Source of the DNA: Tremella fuciformis
Lineage: Eukaryota > Basidiomycota > Tremellomycetes > Tremellales > Tremellaceae
DNA length: 64,000 bases
Direction: 5' to 3'
NCBI GenBank assembly: GCA_032768795.1
Contig: CP136492.1
Location: 2,480,001 to 2,544,000 of the forward strand
The notes beneath the pieces are model-generated. The model saw only the letters and a list, made by a program, of their open reading frames with translations. It did not search any database and was not told where the DNA came from. The translations under genes and the position numbers were made by a program. Shown here one piece after another: positions 9,627 to 21,055 of the stretch. Position 1 is the first letter of the stretch, and the number at the start of each line of letters is the position of its first letter.

Positions 9627-12079
9627 ATGCCTCTGGTGCACGTACCGTCCACCGCCACCCTCACCTCGCAGCGCAGCCGCGGGACCGACGGCCCTGCCTC
9701 TGCCGGAGGCGGGGGTGCAGGAGAGCGCCCAACGTCAGGTATCTTCCAATCCATCAGACAGCGCCGGCACTCTCTCCCGCGAGCCGAGACGACGGCCACT
9801 TTACCGCCCTACGAGCCGTCCGCACCGCTCACGACATGGACTTCCCGAGGCGCAGACAGGTTCGCCGAGCGGTCGTGCTCGATCGAGCGTGTGAAGGGGT
9901 ACCTCCTCGTGCTCGCTGCGTTCTCCAGCATGCTGGACAAGCTGAGCACGGTTGAGCTGCCGTGCTATCACCCCACCGAGCCGACCGCTTTCGAGTGCGC
10001 CGTGGAGGGCTGCGAGGGGCGTATGAGCGACGAGTGCAAGTTGGGGCTGTTTGTGGAGATGGCCGTGAGGCGGTTTGGGTATTGGCAGGAGAAGGTCCTG
10101 AGTACGGGGAGCAACGAGTTGCCGCCGTTGGACGTGCTGCTGGTCTGGGTCACCTACCTCGGCTCGCCCCTATGGTGCGTTCTCTAGTGCTTCCCCCTCA
10201 TTGCTCACGGCTCATGAATCAGGTACGACGACGACAGCAAGCTGGGCGGGAAGACTCATCCCCAGTCGGTCTACAGAGACTTTCCCCTTGAAGCAGTGGT
10301 GAGTCTTCCTCCCTCTACGACGGCCTGAGGTTGACTAGCAGATCGCCTGTATAGACCCCGACACGCTGGAGTACGCCCCGTTCATCACCGAGGTATGGAA
10401 AGGCGCGACCGGGATCCCCTTCAGCCCTATAGACCATATGAGAACGTCCACCTCGGCTTCCATCATCTGTCCTCGGTGCCAGACGTCCTTCTCCTGCCGT
10501 GAGCTTTTCCCAGAACTGATGCCTGTCGGGAGGCACAGTAGCTAACCAACCAGCGTGGATGTCTATCGACCGCACAGGCTACGCGCAGTGCGGTTTTAAG
10601 GTCTCTTGCCCCATGACCAACTGTCGCCTCGAAGTGACCAAAGAAGCCATCGGCGTCGGGCGCATGGCAAAGCGTCTCGTGCGGCTATACGAGATGCCCA
10701 CATGTCAGCTGGGGTGGGTCGGGGCTCTGAAGATGGGAACTTGCTGAGGGGCAGCACTCGTATTCTCACAGGCGGCCTGCTTAGCCATCCGCTAGAAGTG
10801 CTCTTCGAGCCGTCCGACACGAGCGACGACATGGTGCGCCGGCTCGGGAACCGCTGGGCGTGGAAGCGCTACAGAGCGCACGACTTTCTCGGGGAGCAGA
10901 TGCCCATGGTGGACAAGCGCGAGATCAACAGGCTCATGAGCGCGTTTGTGGGGTCGGAAGATGCGAGTGTGGACCTGGTCCCGTCTACTCTGCGCCATGT
11001 TGCGTTCATCACTACGCTGAGGAGGCTGGGGTGGCTGGAGTTGAGGTCGTGGACGGTACGGTCGGAGGCGCTGCAGACGGCGAGGAGGCGGTATGCCAAG
11101 TAAGGACTAGAGTGGCTGGGGAGGACGAGGCTGATGGGAAGATTCTTGACGATCGCCCGCGCGCCCGAGTTGCTCCCTGTCCCGACGCTCGGAATAGAGA
11201 TCATCTGGCAGACACACCTGCTCGCGGCGTCGAGCTACAGGTGGGCGACAGGGGGAGTGCTCGACTTGGGCTGACGGCCAGGAGAGAGACGTGTGCGCTG
11301 GTGGGGCGTGTGGTGGATCGGGACGATGCAGTGGAAGAGTCATTCCTCGCAGCGGGGTTCAAGCGCACCGCCGAGCGATGGAAGGTGGGTTGGAAGTGCG
11401 ATGCCAGCAAGGCAGAAGTTTATACTCAGTCGGTCAATAACGCACCATACACCACCTCTGGCACCCTGCTCCCCCTCGAGCTACGAGGCCTAGCAGCCAG
11501 ATTCGCTGTCCGGCTGCACCTCCGTCCCCTCTCCCGCTCCCAGTCGCACTCACGCTCACGCCTCTCGCTCGAGGCCAAGATCGATTACGACAACCCCATC
11601 GTGTATGCCGTCGCCGACTCGTCCCTCTCGCTGCCATGCGAGCGCAATTCGATAGCCATCGTCAATGACGACAAGGCGGTGGCGCGACGAGCGGTGCGAC
11701 GCGCCGAGTACGAGGCGTGTCGGTGCGAGGCGCTGGGCCGGGCGGAGGAGGGCAAGGTGGACCCGGACTTTGCGGCGAGACTGAGGGACGAGATGACGAC
11801 CCAGCCTGCGTTCATGAGCGATACGTTTGATCATGCTGATTGTGGGTTGCACGGGTACCCGGTATCTCCCTCGGGGTTGATGGTGTCTGGGAATCATCTC
11901 GCCGGGCGGATGGTCAGTGCTCCGTGGAAGGGCAACGGCGTGGTGGGGTGAGTACTCGACTCGGCATGCATGGTATGGTGCAGGCGAGCTGATGGGGCAG
12001 AGCTGGACTGTGGAGAAGAGACGACGCGGAGCTGGCCAAGAATCCCCCGTGGAATGGTGTGCACGTAGATAGGTTGTGA
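9627..12079 (+). CDS. DUF1399 / glycine-rich-domain (GRDP)-like fungal protein
   Basis: Multi-exon. A low-complexity Gly/Ser/Arg-rich N-terminus leads into SIERVKGYLLVLAAFSSML, a helical region ending LPPLDVLLVWVTYLGSPLWY (an intron falls in the Trp codon), a small Cys-rich insert with CPRC and later Cys, and a second helical block with LPVPTLGIEIIWQTHLLA, YRRETCALVGRVVDRDDAV and FKRTAERW. The repeated P-x-D/G-I-x-x-x-W pattern followed by Y and a DD motif is that of the DUF1399/GRDP family. The last exon, joined by the intron after 11947, adds GLWRRDDAELAKNPPWNG and stops at 12079. Molecular function unknown; some splice sites between 10710 and 10790 are uncertain. Confidence 0.7.
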
Positions 12080-12297
12080 CTAGAGAGGTAGAACGGATAT
12101 TCCAGCCCACGCCAGATCCAGATCTTCATTGCGAGCCCTGCCTCGGCCAAGCAAGCCGTCGCCGGCCGCTAGTGCGCTCTTCCATGGACAGACCACGACT
12201 GCCCTACTATACCTGCCCTGCTGCCTCGGAGTTGCAACGTCATCTGCTCCGCGGACGGCGGCAGCGGCAACGGCATGAACAGGCGGCCTTGGGTGTC

Positions 12298-12305
12298 CAT
12301 AAATA
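12298..12305 (+). promoter_or_regulatory. TATA-like element of the enolase gene
   Basis: CATAAATA lies about 107 nt upstream of the enolase ATG in a 332-nt gap without other genes, followed by a pyrimidine-rich stretch (TTTGCTTTGCTC) just before the start, as is common in strongly expressed fungal glycolytic genes. Confidence 0.4.
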
Positions 12306-12411
12306 CCTCCCTAGGGTTACTCTACGTCAGCTCGGTGATGCATGAGCTTTCAGAGGGAGCCGCGGTAGACTGTGCTTTGCTTTGCTCGACGTTGCACTGT
12401 GACACAGAGAC

Positions 12412-14138
12412 ATGGGGTACTTCAAGTCGGTCAAGGCCAGGCAGATCTTCGACTCGCGGGGCAACCCAACCGTCGAGGTAGCCCTCGTCACGGATAAAGG
12501 TGGGTCGGTCTGCCTCTCAGCAAGAGCAAGAGAGGAGGGGAGGGCTGATGAGCAGGAACGTTCGTCGCTGGTGTTCCCTCTGGGGCATCGACCGGGTCTA
12601 ACGAAGCGCACGAGCTGCGTGATGGTGACAAGTCGGCATATGGGGGTAAAGGTGGGCCCACAGCTTAGTATGACAGCAGCGAGGGAAGTTGGTTGACGGT
12701 ACAGGCGTGTCCAAGGCCGTAGCCGCCGTCAATGACATCCTTGGCCCTGCGCTGGTGAAGAGCGACCTCTCGCCGGACGACCAGGAGGGGATCGACAGGC
12801 TGTTGATCGGCCTGGACGGGACCCCGAACAAGAGCAAGCTCGGGGCCAATGCTATCCTGGGCATATCGATGGCTGCGTGCCGGGCGGGTGCTGCGCACAA
12901 GGCATGTACCCTTCGCCGCCAGATACCTGATCACGGCTGATTGCGCAGGGCCTCGAGCTGTTCCAGCACATCGGGACGCTGTGCGATCCCGAGCGACCGG
13001 CGGACAGGACGTACTACCTCCCTGTCCCATGCACCAACCAAGTCAACGGCGGTGTGCATGCGGGCAACGCGCTCGCCCCGCAGGGTGAGTGGGCGGGCCA
13101 AGGGATACCGGGCGCGCAGCTGACCCCCGCAGAGTTCATGCTGCTCCCAGTTGGCGCGAAAGACTTTGAGGAGGCGATGAAGATCGCGTCCGAGTGCTAC
13201 CAGAAGCTCAAGGCGGTCATCTCGGACAAGTTTGGCATCTCGGGTGAGCACGAGCGGACTAGCAAAGTGGCGAGCTGACGGCAGGTACTGGCGTAGGGGA
13301 CGAGGGCGGCTTTGCCCCGTCCGTCTCGTCGCCTGAAGAAGCGCTCGACCTGCTCGTCGAGGCTACCGCCAAGGCCGGGCACACCGACAAGGTGCGCTTC
13401 GCGATGGACCCCGCGTCCTCCGAGTTCTTCGACGCGCCGAGCAAGACGTACGACCTCGACTTCAAGGCCAAGTCGAAGCCCGCGGCGGAACACCGCAAGC
13501 TGAGCTCGGACCAGATGGGCGACCTGTACCGCTCGTTGGTCAAGAAGTACCCGATCATCTTGCTCGAGGACCCGTTTGCGGAGGACGACTGGGAGAGCTG
13601 GATCAAGTTTAATGCGGAGGAGAAGGGCAAGACCGAGCTGGTCGGCGATGATCTGCTGTGCACCAATACGTCGATTGTCAAGACGGCCGTGCAGAGGAAG
13701 GCGTGTGATGCGATGCTGCTCAAGGTGCGCCCTTCCTTCTTCATATAGCGAGACCTGGATTGGCAGATCAACCAAGTCGGTTCGATCACCGAGGCATTGG
13801 AGGCGTGAGTCTGGTCAGACTAGGCGGACAGAAGTTAACGCGCAGTACCAAGTTTGCGTATAGCTCGGGGTGGTCGGTCTTTGTCTCGCATCGCAGTGGC
13901 GAGACCACCGACAACTTTATCGCTGGCGGGTGCACCACTGAGGGTCCTTGATCAAGTGCTGAGTACAGACCTCGTCGTCGGTGTCCAGTCCGGCCACATC
14001 AAGACCGGCGCGCCCTGTCGAGGAGAGCGGCTGGCCAAGTACAACCGGCTCTTGGAGATTGAGCAGATCCTCAGAGACAAGGGAATGAAGCATGTGTACA
14101 TCGGGGAAGACATGCGCAAGACGCACACGCTGCAGTGA
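12412..14138 (+). CDS. Enolase (phosphopyruvate hydratase), divergent paralogue
   Basis: At least seven exons. The N-terminal [15 protein letters not shown] is followed by the mobile-loop SGAST, then [87 protein letters not shown] and HIKTGAP. These carry the acid/base residues, the three Mg ligands and the catalytic Lys of enolases. Oddities: the residue before the active-site His, Ser in most enolases, is Val here (NGGVHAG); [13 protein letters not shown] and VQSGHIKTG also differ from the usual sequence. The last intron (13926-13968) seems to use a GC donor. Likely a second, less conserved enolase rather than the housekeeping copy (inference); cytosolic, converting 2-phosphoglycerate to phosphoenolpyruvate. 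Confidence 0.85.
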
Positions 14139-14365
14139 GGGCCGGGGAGTGGATACGCATGTACGATGAGGTGTACTTGTACGCTGCACGTCTGTAGGAC
14201 ATCGCCGACCTCGATGTACGATAAGATGAGCACGCACTCGTAGGCTTACATACAGGTCTTGCATTGGGGATGTCTAGGAGAATGAAACAACAGTGTCCAG
14301 TTCAGCCTTCAGCTTCCAACTCTCTCGCCCGGGTCGACCAGGACCAGGTCCCCTTCGCGCTTCTT

Positions 14366-14970
14366 CTATGTGTTGATGGTGTAACCGTAAACTGGGTTGG
14401 CGTTCGAGTTGACCACGTTAAAGTACGAAGTGTCGGTGTTCTCATCGTAATAGATGGTGCACACCCATACATCGGTCGACGTGTCGTAGTAGAACTGGAA
14501 CGAGTCGTAGTTGTAGTAGTTTGCAAAACCCGAGCAGGACGACGCAATGACGTTGGGCTGCGCGGTGCCGTCGTAGTTGGTCGACTGGGAGGCGTGCGTG
14601 GCCGAATCGGCATTACCTGCTGGTCAGTCCTCGAGCAGCACAGCTGGCGGGCGGCTCACCTGGGTTGTTCGTGGCGAGCGTCTTGCCGCTGCCCGAGTAG
14701 TACTGTATGAAACCATTGACGGTGTTGGGGGGCGGGGTCGAGCTGGGTGCGGGGCCTCTGCGCCACTTGGGCTTGGGCTTGATCAGCTGGACTGTCAGCG
14801 AGACCCAAGGAGCATGATGAAACAGTATTCACCTGTGATCGGGTCGCTTGCTTGAGGACCTTACCGCCTTCCACGCGCGGCGCGACATTTCTGGTGTTGG
14901 AGATACTTTGCGGGCGAGCGTCGACGGCAGCGATGAGGGCCGCGAAGGGGAGGAGCGACGAGAGAAGCAT
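14366..14970 (-). CDS. Small secreted tyrosine-rich protein
   Basis: Three exons read leftward from ATG 14970. The N-terminus (MLLSSLLPFAALIAAVDA) is a clear signal peptide. After two short introns the chain continues LIKPKPKWRRGPAPSS, NTVNGFIQYYSGSGKTLATN and then a C-terminal part rich in Tyr, Asn, Ser and Asp (FANYYNYDSFQFYYDTS, WVCTIYYDENTD), ending NPVYGYTINT and stop at 14366. Only two or three cysteines are present. It resembles short secreted or cell-wall-associated proteins of fungi, but I recognise no named family. Confidence 0.7.
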
Positions 14971-16006
14971 GGTCGATAGTGGGGTGAATGAAGTGTGGGG
15001 TCGACTGGCTGTCAGAGGTGATGGAATGGAGGGGCTGGCCGTCGGAGACCGGATGGATGGCCTATAAGTACTGTCTTGCTCTGCATCGCGCCAGTCAGGT
15101 GGCGCGTCGGCGAACCAGCTGGTCTGGTCTGGCCACCCACGCCGTCCCTCGGCTGATCAGCAGCACGTAGCAGCAGGTTAGCCCGATCGGCGCGTTGTTG
15201 ATGCGACGCCGAGTACACAGCTGTTCAGTAGGTCGAACCGGCGTCGCTCAAGCTCCGACTGGATCGCTTTTCATACATATACAGTATCGGCGCGTGGAGC
15301 CCATTCCAGCGAGCCACGCCGCCGAGCGACTTGGCCGATGGAGAATGGAGATCGACATGTGACCATGGGACGGAGCGATGAGACTGTCACCTGAAACTTT
15401 GCCCGTAGATCTTCTCCGGAGTTTGACATGCTTATCTCGTCGGACGGGCACGGAATCTCGTAAACGTCACTCCATGCTCGGCCCGAGTCGAGGCACGCCC
15501 TATACGCCGGGGTAAACATGGCATGCCATCAGCTGCGACATGTCGACCGAGGTGTTGTGTTCTTGTACTCGTACGACATGTAGTGGCGTTCGACAGCTCG
15601 TATTGCATTCTAGTCTTGAATCTTGCTTGGCCGTCTCGACGCGTACCGTCAAGCTGTGCCATGTTGTCTCTTCATCTGCGAGAGACTTTGAGGCTAGCTT
15701 GGCATTGCACTCAAGTCAAAGTCGGGCGGCTCGCACGCGACATGCACGTTGAGCACACCGCCTCGCTTGAGCAAAGCTACTCGAGTAAGCTTGCACGCAT
15801 CGCACAAGTCCTACCTCGCCTTGTCTAGCGACGTGCACGATTCGACCACAGCTATCGCCTACAAGTCTAGACGATGCTCACACAGTGTTGGGACTTCTGC
15901 ATCGGCGTGTAATAACTACAGAAGGTTCGTTGCTACAGTACTTCGGCGCCGATGGTGAGGAGAAGGAAAGCCAGGCAGCGCTGCTTGACGCTCAAAGGAA
16001 TGAGGC
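14971..16006. other. Intergenic stretch, no supported gene
   Basis: About 1 kb between a leftward gene start and a leftward gene end. Open frames here are short, overlap one another and show no recognisable domain. A long pyrimidine/purine mixture with several GTACGA and CGACATG words is present but no clear repeat. Confidence 0.45.
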
Positions 16007-16324
16007 TCACAAGCCGACCTCCCTCTTGAGAGCGTCAATGATCTCTTCAGCGGTAGGGGGTTGTGGGTGCTCCTGCTTGTGCCATTTCACTTCGATGGCT
16101 TCCTTCCCGCCAGAGGCGTAAGCATGCCAGTACGGATCTTTCCCGCACATGGTTTGCAACCGATAGGGCTTGGTCCTTGTGGAGGTGTGCCCGCCGTGGA
16201 CGTCCATGAGCGAGCCGGGTGTGCTGTTGAACATCTCGCCCGAGATAGTAGTGACAGTCGCGACGTTGATGGAGAGGAGGTACTCGCGGAGGTTTCGGGG
16301 CTCAGGGATCTGGATAATCAGCAT
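16007..16324 (-). CDS. Small HGGH-motif protein, copy 1
   Basis: From ATG 16324 the frame gives 105 residues with NLREYLLSINVATV, a central DVHGGHTSTRTKPYRL, DPYWHAYASGG and a C-terminal EEIIDALKREVGL. The same order of motifs occurs in the protein at 22941-23570 (VIHGGHSTKKYCPYRV, TLHAYVRN, EVIEKLKERAG), so the two are homologous. The start is uncertain: a TATATAAA box on this strand at 16661-16668 and upstream ATGs at 16385, 16455 and 16554 leave room for a first exon. No known domain recognised; function unknown. Confidence 0.55.
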   Translation of the reverse strand: MLIIQIPEPRNLREYLLSINVATVTTISGEMFNSTPGSLMDVHGGHTSTRTKPYRLQTMCGKDPYWHAYASGGKEAIEVKWHKQEHPQPPTAEEIIDALKREVGL

Positions 16325-16660
16325 GGATCCGTCACGTCGAAGTCAGTAAGAGGGGATGAGTTGAACGCAGGAACGAAGAGGCATGAGCGCGCGTCCGAGT
16401 GCGCAGAGCGAAAGCTGTGACAGCGGCGGGGAGTGGGAGGAAGGAGGGCATCGGCGTGAGGGCGGTAACAGGGGGCAGGGTAGGGGTCGGGGCAAGGGGT
16501 CTGGGGGCGGTAACGGGAAAGACGCAATGACGGAGTAGGGAATAGACTCGCCATGGTGTTCGTCGATGATATGCTTGGCTGAGCTGCGCTGCAGATGAAG
16601 GTCGTGGGTCTGGGGTTGCTGGCTGTGCGACGATGAGCTGGAATGGTCTGGTCTTGATGC

Positions 16661-16668
16661 TTTATATA
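16661..16668 (-). promoter_or_regulatory. TATA box of the small HGGH gene
   Basis: TATATAAA on the minus strand, about 107 nt upstream of ATG 16554 and 337 nt upstream of ATG 16324. It overlaps the reading frame that would start at 16681, which argues against that upstream start. Confidence 0.4.
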
Positions 16669-18689
16669 TGGTCATGGACACTCAGCTCCCTCCTCGCATA
16701 TAGGACGTCATGCCGGCCCCAACCAGCGCAGTGCTGCGTCCCCATCGGAAGCGCAAGAAGATACAACAACACTGTACAAGCTTTCCCATGACTAGCGCTG
16801 ATGAGACACGACAAGATCTGACGACTGGACGCAATGAACACAGGAAGGGGGGCTAACGACTCCAGCAATGCCCACGGACGAGGGTGGCGGCCTTGACGCT
16901 CTTCTGACCGTCCGTCGACCGGGCACTTGCGACGATAGCCATTGCTGACTCAGCGAGCATATGTTGGGAGATCCGGGCTCGCTTAGTTCGTGGGATAGGG
17001 GTTCTAATGCCTCAGAGCTTCTGATCGGCATCGGACCGGTAGGTGCGACGACACTCTCCCGTGGGAAATGGTCGGCGTCAAGGATAGCTTTGGCAGTGAG
17101 GACGAGGGGTCCGACCGCGAGATCGTTCTCCGAGTAGCGTTCTAATGGCACAGCAGTGGGACGCGAAGTCTAGTGATGAGAACGACGCTTGCCGTACGAC
17201 GATGCAGAAAGCTCTCCCCCCGAAGCGGATGGGGGGCCACGGCTGACTTTCAAGCGCACCCGTCTGGGCCGCGCTACACCGACTGGAACTAGACGACAGA
17301 AGTACGCGACAAGAGGACGCCGGATCTTCGGTCAAGGCCAGACCATTCGAGGGAGAATTTGCGCCCTCTCGCTCCACAGACGGAATGGGAAGACCGGACC
17401 AGATACGTAGGGCACGATGATCGGGGCGAGCCAAGGTCCGAAAGGTAGCGCCAAGCGCACTCCTCGTACGTTGTACGCGTGAGAGCGAGAATCATGCGAG
17501 GTGAAAATGATAGGTGCATGGTAAACGAAAGGAGCGGCTCGCTCTCGTCGACGGCAGTCAGGAAACTCGGGATTCTGAGAGAGCGATGAGAGAGAGGAGA
17601 GCAGTTTCAGAGTCCCAAGATGCAATGCGCTCTTGCAGTCGAGTCCATCTTCTCAGAACGCCCACGCCCGAATTCACGTCAGACTCATGACCCGCTTTGC
17701 GAACGGTCGCCCAAGGCGTCCTCCTGCCAAGTGGTGTCGCTCCACATCGCAGATATAATCCGCCAGGACTGGTAGCCGTGCCCCGTTCTGCCGCGTCTCC
17801 GACCAGTCCTGCCACACGTCAGAAGAGGCTCTTCGTGGCTACATTATCCTCTGCTTGGCACAACGCGACTGCTCGTGAATCCCGTCGGGATGGTCAATGA
17901 GGTGGCTCTCCGGCCTTGTGCGGGCCCCTTACTCTTGGCAGAATTGGGCGGAGTGCTGGCGGACGAGCGTCTAGGGCATTCTCACGTCTCAGAATGAGTA
18001 CAGGCCCGCCCCGCCCCGCCCCCCCCCCCCCCTCCCCCCCCTTGTTTGTGCGGACCAGCAAGTCGCACCTCTCTTGTAGCGTTCCGCCCGGGGTGTGCTT
18101 GATATGCGCTGAGGTGCGCAGCGTCTGAGCTCCGGAACCTCATCAATAGGCGCATACGAAGTGGTCATGGCTCGACATGCCTGGACAAATCGCAGTCGGA
18201 ATACCGGACAGGCTGCAGTACACCACGCGGAGCTTTTATTCCGGTCTGCGGGAAATGCCTGCCGGGATCTGGAAGCGTGCGTCCCACTCCTCTCGACTAT
18301 TCGACGGTCGACTGACAACGGAAACCTATTAGATAGCAATGGGAGGCAAGTGAACAAATGCGTGGCAGCCATGAGGGAAAGGGACCTTCAGGGGAACGGA
18401 GTTCCCCTTCCCGGGCAGGAAGGAAAGAGGTCTTCGACTAGACATGAAACAGTCGTTTAGCATGACTGGCCAGGTCACCTGTTGTCTCGCCTGTATGAAT
18501 CCAGATGGGAGCCCAACAGACCTCCTTTGCATACCCTCATCAGTGGGTTTGTGTGCGGCCTCATGGCCGGTGTACAGTCAGAGGTCCGATCAAATTGTTG
18601 CTTCTTTTCTCTTTCTGTACTCTGCGTTCATTCACCTTTCTTACCTCCTACACTACGCGGCATAGTTTTCTGGGCCGCAGCAGACAGCC
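16669..18689. other. Two-kilobase gene-poor stretch with C tract
   Basis: No reading frame here shows a recognisable domain, and frames on both strands overlap heavily. At 18019-18041 there is a run C14-T-C8 preceded by CCCGCCCCGCC, a homopolymer-like tract that could fold as a G-quadruplex on the minus strand. The right end serves as promoter for the first kinase-like gene. Confidence 0.5.
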
Positions 18690-20150
18690 ATGTACAGCCC
18701 AGGAGATACGCTGTATCTTGTCTCCGGAAGCCTGCGCGTTTTCGACCTCGCCGAGCCCAACATCGCCAGCGCTCACGCGGCTTTAGATATGCCTGGGCGC
18801 ACCTTCGGCATCCCGAAACCGACCCACAGCAACGTGCAGCAGCCTCCTCTCATCTACCAGATGCGCATCACGCACGCCTACACCCCTTTTACCATGGCAG
18901 CTGTCTGTCGAGTCAGACTCACAGCCGTCTACGAAAGCCCGGCTGCCCTCGCCCCCTTTATCCCCCTTCCCACCGATGAGGACGACACACCGCGACATGT
19001 TGCAGAAGGCTCACCGGACCCCATCGGCCCCGAGTACGTGCTCAAGCTCTACGATCATCGTTGCTGCGCGAATGTCCGGAAGGAATACGGCGTGCCTCAG
19101 ACGTATTTGTTGGAGAATGCCAGGGCGTACCACAAGTACCATCAAGGGCCCCCCGCTCCCCATTTTAGCGACCTCTTTCAAGAGATGCCGGGCTTCAGCG
19201 ACCAGCCCGAATGGACAGAGTCGGACCTTGGACTTTTCGAAGCCTGGATGGAGGTCGATGCCAGGAGGATGTTCGAGGAGGAAGTAGCGGTATACAACCT
19301 CTTGGCCGATCTGCAGGGAATCTGCGTACCCAAGGTCTTCGATACGATAACCTGCTCTACGCCTTTCTCCTTCCAGCCAGACACGACGGCCATGCGCACT
19401 ACCGAGCCTATAGGCGACAGCGACAGCAGCCAGCCGAAGGAGCAGCAAGCTGTGAATGAGGTGGACTTGACGCATCTGGCTGCGGGTCAACGGACCTGTG
19501 GCGTCCTGATGGAGTTCGTTCCCGGAGTGTCATTGCGGTCTTTCCTCCGCACATGTATACTCTCTCGACGACAAGACTTGCGAGAGCATATCGCCAGCAT
19601 CGCAAGCGAGGCGGTCGCCGTCGTTTTGCGGATTGGAAAATATCCAATTCTCAATCGCGACGTCAGACTCGACAACATGCTGGTACGACATTCTTTCATG
19701 GCGACTCTGGGTCTTGAAGCTGCCGAGCTCGCGGGCGCCAACATCCAGACCCTCGCAAGCGAGGCCACGTCCCTGTCGGAGCAATTCTCCCCCCAAGCGT
19801 ATACCGGTAAATCCCCAGCGCCAAGTACGGTTTCTCCCTGCGTAGCGATCGACTTTGGCCAAACCCGCATCCGTTTCGATGACGAGACGGACGAGCAATG
19901 GAGATGTGCCAAGCTCTTTGACGATGAGGAGTCTGCCATGGCCCGGGCTCTGGTTGGGGAGATGCGAGAAATCTTCAAGGAGATCCTCGGACCAGAGCAC
20001 TCGCTGCAGGATCTTCCAGCGGCCTGCCTTGCGGCTCAAAAAGCCCTCTGGAGTTACCAGCCTATCAAACCTTGGTACCGAGAGCTGTCACCTGAGGAAC
20101 AAACAGCCTTCGAGTCGAACATCTGGTGGGGCCAGCATCCGAGAAACTAG
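18690..20150 (+). CDS. Kinase-like array member A (486 aa)
   Basis: Single exon. N-terminal MYSPGDTLYLVS is the family start signature. Residues 60-80 (ITHAYTPFTMAAVCRVRL) look like the first strands of a kinase N-lobe without a glycine loop. LKLYD at 118-122 supplies the candidate ATP-binding Lys119, and VYNLLADLQG at 201-210 follows the presumed alpha-C. VLMEFVPG at 272-279 is hinge-like, NRDVRLDN at 322-329 is the catalytic loop (His replaced by Asn, the usual Lys by Arg, catalytic Asp324 and Asn329 kept), and IDFG at 387-390 is the metal-binding segment. DETDEQW at 398-404 and WYRELSPEEQ near the C-terminus are specific to this family. Nearest to member H by AWMEVDA and YHKYHQGPP. No signal peptide. 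Substrate unknown. Confidence 0.85.
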   Translation: MYSPGDTLYLVSGSLRVFDLAEPNIASAHAALDMPGRTFGIPKPTHSNVQQPPLIYQMRITHAYTPFTMAAVCRVRLTAVYESPAALAPFIPLPTDEDDTPRHVAEGSPDPIGPEYVLKLYDHRCCANVRKEYGVPQTYLLENARAYHKYHQGPPAPHFSDLFQEMPGFSDQPEWTESDLGLFEAWMEVDARRMFEEEVAVYNLLADLQGICVPKVFDTITCSTPFSFQPDTTAMRTTEPIGDSDSSQPKEQQAVNEVDLTHLAAGQRTCGVLMEFVPGVSLRSFLRTCILSRRQDLREHIASIASEAVAVVLRIGKYPILNRDVRLDNMLVRHSFMATLGLEAAELAGANIQTLASEATSLSEQFSPQAYTGKSPAPSTVSPCVAIDFGQTRIRFDDETDEQWRCAKLFDDEESAMARALVGEMREIFKEILGPEHSLQDLPAACLAAQKALWSYQPIKPWYRELSPEEQTAFESNIWWGQHPRN

Positions 20151-20715
20151 ACTTGAGGGCTGGGACTTCAGGGTCTGTCATTTGTTCAGTACTCGTCAGA
20201 CTCTGCGATGATAGCATTCATGAAAGAGATAGAACTGTGCCCGGTTGAGAACCGTGCTACAAATATACACTCATAGCTCTGGAGCACTCATCTCTCGTAC
20301 ACCTGCCCTCTCAGTGGCGTGTACAGTGTACAGTATGCCTTATGGGACCTCCGATACACGAGGCCAGGTAGAGAGAAGAGGCTAGGGACACTCGAGGCTC
20401 CCTTATGGTGGACCCGTATATATCCTCTTGGGGGAGGTCCGACCCACTTGAAGAGAGGTCCTAGCCTGGCTAGTTACTCCTTAGGTCCGCGGTCATCCAA
20501 CGGCGACACCCTATTTCTGTGTTCGGACCCCTTGCCTAGCACCTACCTCAAATACAGGCAAAAGCTCTTTCGCTGTGGTCGTCACACATGCGTGCGTCAT
20601 TCCTAGGCTTCAGTAAGCCGGACATGTGTCTGCCTCGTGGTATGCTTGCTTTGCGCTCACCTTGTTGAAAGCTTACACGGCTCAACAGCCCGATCTGTCC
20701 ACCACTTATCTGTCA
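20151..20715. other. Gap between member A and the truncated copy
   Basis: No gene. A TATATA core within CCCGTATATATCC lies at about 20420. Partly self-complementary words (AGGCTAGGGA near 20380 and TCCTAGCCT near 20460) could mark decayed repeat sequence, but this is weak. Confidence 0.35.
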
Positions 20716-20880
20716 TGTACAGCACAGGAGATACGCTCTACCTGACCTCTGAGTCCCTCACCCGCGCCGACCTTATTGAGGTCACTCCCGCCGGTGCTCA
20801 TGTCGCTCTCAACTGGCAGGCATCTGGCTCGCATCGAGGGAGGGGGTTTGGGGGAAGGATAGCTCCCCACAGCGACTGAG
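20716..20880 (+). pseudogene. Truncated kinase-like copy (N-terminal fragment)
   Basis: An ATG at 20716 opens MYSTGDTLYLTSESL, which matches the array start signature, and continues to AGAHVALNW, closest to the equivalent ASAHAALDM of member A. Similarity then stops and a stop codon follows at 20880, before any kinase motif. The next 175 nt lead straight into the promoter of member B. This is a remnant of a ninth copy, most likely produced by unequal crossing-over or deletion within the array. Confidence 0.7.
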
Positions 20881-21055
20881 GCCTGGTGATTCACTCCGCT
20901 TGTCGGGTCGTCGCCACGACCTTTACACGAGGCCGTTCCACTCGGGCACGTTGAAGACATCCCTTGGAGTCACCAAGCAGGCGATACCTTTCGCCTCCTG
21001 CCTTCTCCACATTCAACGCTCTTCTTTCACGTACGGCCAAGGTTGCAGCCGCGCC

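Noticed and set aside
16343..16681. Ser/Pro-rich frame starting at 16681 as first exon of the small HGGH gene
   Set aside because: Its second to fifth codons overlap a TATATAAA box and no convincing donor leads to the conserved exon.
18019..18041. Considered as a telomeric or satellite repeat
   Set aside because: It is a single C-rich tract without a repeating unit.
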